Positions 6,343-8,800 of a stretch of 8,800 nucleotides of DNA are shown piece by piece. The stretch comes from Alphaproteobacteria bacterium (GTDB lineage Bacteria > Pseudomonadota > Alphaproteobacteria > RF32 > CAG-977). The position numbers and the translations under genes were made by a program. The notes beneath the pieces were generated by a model, which was given only the letters and a program-made list of their open reading frames with translations, did not search any database and had not been told where the DNA came from. Numbering within the stretch: position 1 is the first letter of the stretch; each line of letters opens with the position of its first letter. Where the stretch lies: positions 1 to 8,800 of the forward strand of contig JAFVEJ010000212.1 in assembly GCA_017476085.1 (NCBI GenBank), written 5' to 3'.

Positions 6343-7034
6343 AGATACGACGCGTTCTTTTTCAGCCAATATTCCGCCTTTTTATAATCTGGCGACAATT
6401 CCGCCACTACCCGCCAGAAAGCCGGAGAATGATTCATCTGGCTTAAATGCGCAACCTCATGAGCGATTACATAATCCGCAACATTCACAGGAGCCAAAGC
6501 CAGTCTCCAAGACAAAGACAGATGTCCCGTCCGGCTGCAGCTGCCCCAACGGGACGTTGTGTCCCGTATTGTGATTTTTTGAACACGAACATTTATTTTT
6601 TCCGCGGTCTCGCGCGCTTTTTGCAGTGCGTAAACGGTAAATTCCTTTTTAATAAAGTCTCGAACGCGCCGCGCCAAATGCTCTGATTGTCCCGAAACCC
6701 AAATAACGTCCTGTTCGAACCAAACGCCTCTTCTAGCCGACGGAGAATGATGAATCACGCTTTCATGGCCTAAAAAAGAAAGAGTCATTCCGTCGCAAAA
6801 TACTTTTTTTTCAGGCAATAGAGCCAATTGCGCCATAATCCAATCCGCTTTGCGCTGCGCAAATTCCAATCCGTTTTTAACAGGAACCGCGCGAGGCAGA
6901 ACCAAAACGGCTTGACGGGAAGAACGGCCGACTTTTAAACGAACACGATGGGCACGAACATTGCGTTCAACGATCAGATCAATCGGCATCCCCCGATAAT
7001 ATACTGTTGCTGTTTGTTTGTTTTGTGCTGTCAC
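6324..7034 (-). CDS. YgjP-like (SprT-related, DUF45) zinc metallopeptidase
   Basis: The frame is open further upstream, but that part lies over the ycgN coding region, so I place the start at the GTG at 7034. Its GTGA overlaps the ycgN stop by 4 bp and GGGA lies 6 nt before it. An ATG at 7046 is the alternative. The 236-residue product has the family hallmarks: TSRWGSCS (160-167), then SLSWRLALAP, then the zinc site HEVAH (192-196) with a third ligand likely at His202 in NHSPAFW. The N-terminal half (VYYRGMPIDL, then a strand-rich portion with an HRVRLKV segment) fits the YgjP domain. The protein is presumably cytoplasmic; physiological substrates of YgjP proteins are poorly known. Coupling with ycgN implies co-transcription. 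The stop lies inside the 3' end of anmK on the other strand. Confidence 0.9.
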   Translation of the reverse strand: MTAQNKQTATVYYRGMPIDLIVERNVRAHRVRLKVGRSSRQAVLVLPRAVPVKNGLEFAQRKADWIMAQLALLPEKKVFCDGMTLSFLGHESVIHHSPSARRGVWFEQDVIWVSGQSEHLARRVRDFIKKEFTVYALQKARETAEKINVRVQKITIRDTTSRWGSCSRTGHLSLSWRLALAPVNVADYVIAHEVAHLSQMNHSPAFWRVVAELSPDYKKAEYWLKKNASYLYSFSI

Positions 7035-7474
7035 AGATCGTCCCATTCCACAATATAGTTTTGAAATTCTTCCTCCGGTTTGGGAGGAACACATCGCCCC
7101 GCCGCCGACATTCCGGCCGTATGGACGCTCATAGGCGTTCCGCTGATCAATGGATGCCATTGAGGCAACGTCTTCCCCTCGCTCAGCAAACGATAGGCAC
7201 ATGTTTTCGGCAGCCAATAACTTTCTTTAATCGTTTCCGGACGGATTGATCTGCACTCGGGCACATACTTGCTTCGGTTATGATAATATCGGCAGCAGCA
7301 AGTCTTCCGATCCAGCAAGCGACAGGCAATATTGGTAAAGACTAAAGAATTGTCTTCTTCAAAAACAAATTTTTCCAAACAACATTTCCCGCAGCCGTCA
7401 CACAACATTTCCCATTCTTCCGGCGTCATTTCGGAAAGCTTTTTTGTTTTCCAGAAAGGCTTTTTCTTTTTCAA
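7031..7474 (-). CDS. ycgN: YcgN-family (UPF0260) cysteine-cluster protein
   Basis: I place the start at TTG 7474, not at the longer frame's ATG 7501. AGGAG (7487-7483) lies 8 nt before the TTG and the next residues are KKKKPFWK, whereas ATG 7501 lies inside a terminator hairpin and has no ribosome site. The resulting 147 residues match the family length of about 150. Cysteines follow the UPF0260 pattern: CDGCGKCC (25-32), Cys51 in TNIACRLLD, CCC (59-61) before RYYHNR, Cys74, and Cys92 in LPKTCAYRLL. The CxxCxxCC cluster suggests metal or Fe-S binding; the role of the family is not established. The 3' end reads PEEEFQNYIVEWDDL and overlaps the ygjP start by 4 bp. Expression must come through, or from within, the terminator region just upstream. 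Confidence 0.9.
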   Translation of the reverse strand: MKKKKPFWKTKKLSEMTPEEWEMLCDGCGKCCLEKFVFEEDNSLVFTNIACRLLDRKTCCCRYYHNRSKYVPECRSIRPETIKESYWLPKTCAYRLLSEGKTLPQWHPLISGTPMSVHTAGMSAAGRCVPPKPEEEFQNYIVEWDDL

Positions 7475-7490
7475 ACAAATTTCTCCTGAT

Positions 7491-7524
7491 AAAAAAGGCA
7501 TTACCCATTGTAATGCCTTTTTTT
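7491..7524 (-). terminator. Bidirectional hairpin terminator between the mucR-like gene and ycgN
   Basis: GGCATTAC (7497-7504) and GTAATGCC (7510-7517) form an 8-bp stem with a 5-nt loop, flanked by A6 and T7 that could extend it. In the minus direction it ends the mucR-like transcript with a U6 run finishing at 7491. The ycgN Shine-Dalgarno begins at 7487, so the hairpin also serves as the immediate leader of ycgN. No plus-strand gene reads into it. Confidence 0.85.
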
Positions 7525-7546
7525 CTTTTTATCATACGCTTTTTAT

Positions 7547-7951
7547 TTATTTTTTGGAGCGTACGCCTAATCCGATTTTTTTAGCCAAACCGGATCTGCG
7601 TTCCGCATAGTTGGGAGCTACCATCGGATAATCTGCGGGCAAATTCCAACGAACGCGATATTCTTCAGGTGTCATATGGTAAGCCGTCTTCAGGTGACGT
7701 TTTAACATTTTCAGTTTCTTGCCGTCTTCCAGACAAATAATATAATCCGGAAAAACAGATTTCTTTACCGGAACGGCCGGCTGTAAATGTTCGGTGTCCG
7801 CATCCGCCGCGTTCACAGAAGCCAATGCGCGATAAACATCCTGAATCAATTTGGGTAATTCTATCGCCGTTGTTTCGTTTCTGGAAACGTGGGAAGATAC
7901 TATTTCTGTTGTAAATGCTAAAAGATCCTCATTTGTAAAAGATTCAGACAT
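7547..7951 (-). CDS. Ros/MucR-family transcriptional regulator
   Basis: Ros/MucR proteins are alphaproteobacterial zinc-finger DNA-binding regulators that oligomerise and bind AT-rich sites with T-A steps, often silencing genes as H-NS does. The 134-residue product has the expected layout: an N-terminal helical region (about 1-47) that would mediate oligomerisation, a linker, then the conserved PDYIICLEDGKK (68-79), KMLKRHLKTAYH (81-92), MTPEEYR, LPADYPMVAPNYAERRS and AKKIGLG. The zinc ligand set is altered: Cys73 and Asp76 replace the Cys-x2-Cys pair, His86 is kept, and the expected final His position is Tyr91 with His92 next to it. Relatives in Mesorhizobium are known to fold with Asp as a ligand or without zinc, so DNA binding may well persist. 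AGGAG lies 8 nt before ATG 7951. The AT-rich leader suggests autoregulation. A terminator follows. Confidence 0.93.
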   Translation of the reverse strand: MSESFTNEDLLAFTTEIVSSHVSRNETTAIELPKLIQDVYRALASVNAADADTEHLQPAVPVKKSVFPDYIICLEDGKKLKMLKRHLKTAYHMTPEEYRVRWNLPADYPMVAPNYAERRSGLAKKIGLGVRSKK

Positions 7952-7982
7952 TCTAATATCTCCTAATTAATGTTGGGATTTT

Positions 7983-8011
7983 TTTGTAAAACAATTTAAA
8001 AATATACGCAA
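7983..8011 (-). promoter_or_regulatory. Candidate promoter of the mucR-like gene in an AT-rich leader
   Basis: Reading the minus strand, TTGCGT (8011-8006) and TACAAA (7988-7983) are separated by 17 bp and would place transcription start about 25 nt before the start codon. Both boxes are imperfect. The surrounding 7965-8035 segment is almost pure A/T with several TA steps, the type of DNA MucR proteins bind, so it may also be the regulator's own operator. No GC-rich terminator hairpin for queA is seen here, so queA transcripts may read into this gene. Confidence 0.35.
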
Positions 8012-8026
8012 GTTTTTTTCTAATAT

Positions 8027-8800
8027 TTATTCATTTTTTTCCAGGAAACACGCGTCTCCGTAAGAAAAAAATCTATATTCATTTTGTATTGCATGCCGAT
8101 AAGCCGATTTCATACATTCGATACCGCTGAAAGCACACACAAGCATAAACAAAGTCGAACATGGCAAATGAAAATTCGTAAACAAAGCATCCACCATTTT
8201 GAACTTATATCCCGGCGTGATAAAAATAGATGTCTTATCATTAAAAGGGTGAATCACCCCTTTTTCATCGGCAGCGCTTTCCAACAAACGCAAAGCTGTC
8301 GTTCCGATTGAAACGATTCGCCGCCCTTTTTTCTTCGCCTGCGTGATAAGCTGCGCATTTTCAGCCGAAACATGTCCGAATTCAGCGTGCATAATGTGAT
8401 CTTTAGTATCGCTGACTTTGACCGGTAAAAAAGTCCCGCCGCCGACATGAAGCGTTATTTTAACGTTTTCAATACCGAGAGCCGCTATCTTCGCCAACAA
8501 ATCTTTTGTGAAATGCAATCCAGCCGTCGGAGCCGCCACCGCACCGTTATGCTTGGCATACACCGTCTGATAATTTCTTTTATCGTCCTCATACTCATTC
8601 TTTCCTCGATGAATATACGGCGGCAGCGGCATCACGCCATATTGCTCCAAAGCTGCGAACAGCAAGGACGGATCTATTAAAAATTCCAAAACAACGGTCG
8701 CCCCGCCTTCTCCGCGCCCCAGCACTTTGGCTTCCAGCGGATCAGCCTGCGGATTTTGTGGTGGGAAAAAACGAATGATATCCCCTTCATGGAACCGCCG
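8027..8800 (-). CDS. queA: S-adenosylmethionine:tRNA ribosyltransferase-isomerase (QueA), 3' part
   Basis: QueA moves the ribosyl part of S-adenosylmethionine onto preQ1 in tRNA to give epoxyqueuosine, the penultimate step of queuosine synthesis at wobble position 34. The window holds the last 257 residues; the frame runs without a stop to the right edge, so about the first 90-100 residues are outside. Counting from the edge, the motifs are: RRFHEGD (1-7); PLPPYIHR (58-65), with YQTVYA just after; APTAGLHF (90-97); HVGGGTFLPVK (118-128); HIMHAE (135-140); then GTTALRLLES, TNFHLPCSTLFML and YRFFSYGDA near the C-terminus. All agree with the family, and no damage is visible. It is first in the minus-strand run queA, mucR-like, ycgN, ygjP. 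tgt is not in view. Confidence 0.96.
   Translation of the reverse strand, partial: RRFHEGDIIRFFPPQNPQADPLEAKVLGRGEGGATVVLEFLIDPSLLFAALEQYGVMPLPPYIHRGKNEYEDDKRNYQTVYAKHNGAVAAPTAGLHFTKDLLAKIAALGIENVKITLHVGGGTFLPVKVSDTKDHIMHAEFGHVSAENAQLITQAKKKGRRIVSIGTTALRLLESAADEKGVIHPFNDKTSIFITPGYKFKMVDALFTNFHLPCSTLFMLVCAFSGIECMKSAYRHAIQNEYRFFSYGDACFLEKNE

Noticed and set aside
7035..7217. 61-residue N-terminal extension of the YgjP-like protein starting at 7217
   Set aside because: It lies in a second frame across conserved ycgN sequence, and the GTGA overlap with a ribosome site gives a normal start.
7475..7501. Longer ycgN start at ATG 7501
   Set aside because: The ATG is in the stem of the terminator and lacks a ribosome site; TTG 7474 has AGGAG at 8 nt and fits the family length.

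Overview
The window looks like an ordinary chromosomal stretch of a Gram-negative bacterium, most likely an alphaproteobacterium of moderate GC content. The clues are a Ros/MucR-family regulator, a monothiol glutaredoxin, a YcgN-type cysteine-cluster protein, lipoprotein and Sec signals, and anhydromuramic-acid recycling. Assignment below class level is not possible from the sequence alone. I see no rRNA, tRNA, insertion sequence, CRISPR array, prophage or defence genes.

Left part (1-2701, plus strand): the 3' portion of a large Pro/Ala/Glu/Lys-rich protein with an exact 150-nt-period coiled-coil repeat; a monothiol (CGFS) glutaredoxin followed by a strong hairpin terminator; then a secreted single-HKD phospholipase D/Nuc-like protein. 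The last gene runs 50 bp into the oppositely oriented next gene.

Middle part (2652-6342): a polytopic membrane protein on the minus strand that resembles uncharacterised GT-C-like proteins. A 218-bp divergent intergenic region follows, then a tight plus-strand pair: a novel-looking periplasmic lipoprotein with six cysteines and, 2 bp later, a long divergent anhydro-N-acetylmuramic acid kinase (AnmK). The pairing suggests a shared cell-envelope role, but this is inference.

Right part (6324-8800, minus strand, transcribed right to left): queA (5' end beyond the window), a mucR-like regulator behind a very AT-rich leader, a hairpin terminator, then ycgN and a YgjP-type zinc metallopeptidase overlapping by 4 bp (GTGA). 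The terminator ends 3 nt before the ycgN ribosome binding site, so ycgN-ygjP expression probably relies on read-through or a promoter hidden at the mucR 3' end. ygjP and anmK converge and overlap by 19 bp.

Two starts are moved from the longest open frame: ycgN begins at a TTG (7474) and ygjP at a GTG (7034). grxD begins at ATG 1707. No clear new multi-gene system is seen. The best leads are the lipoprotein-anmK pair, the terminator/RBS arrangement before ycgN, the altered zinc-ligand set of the MucR protein, and the repeat protein.
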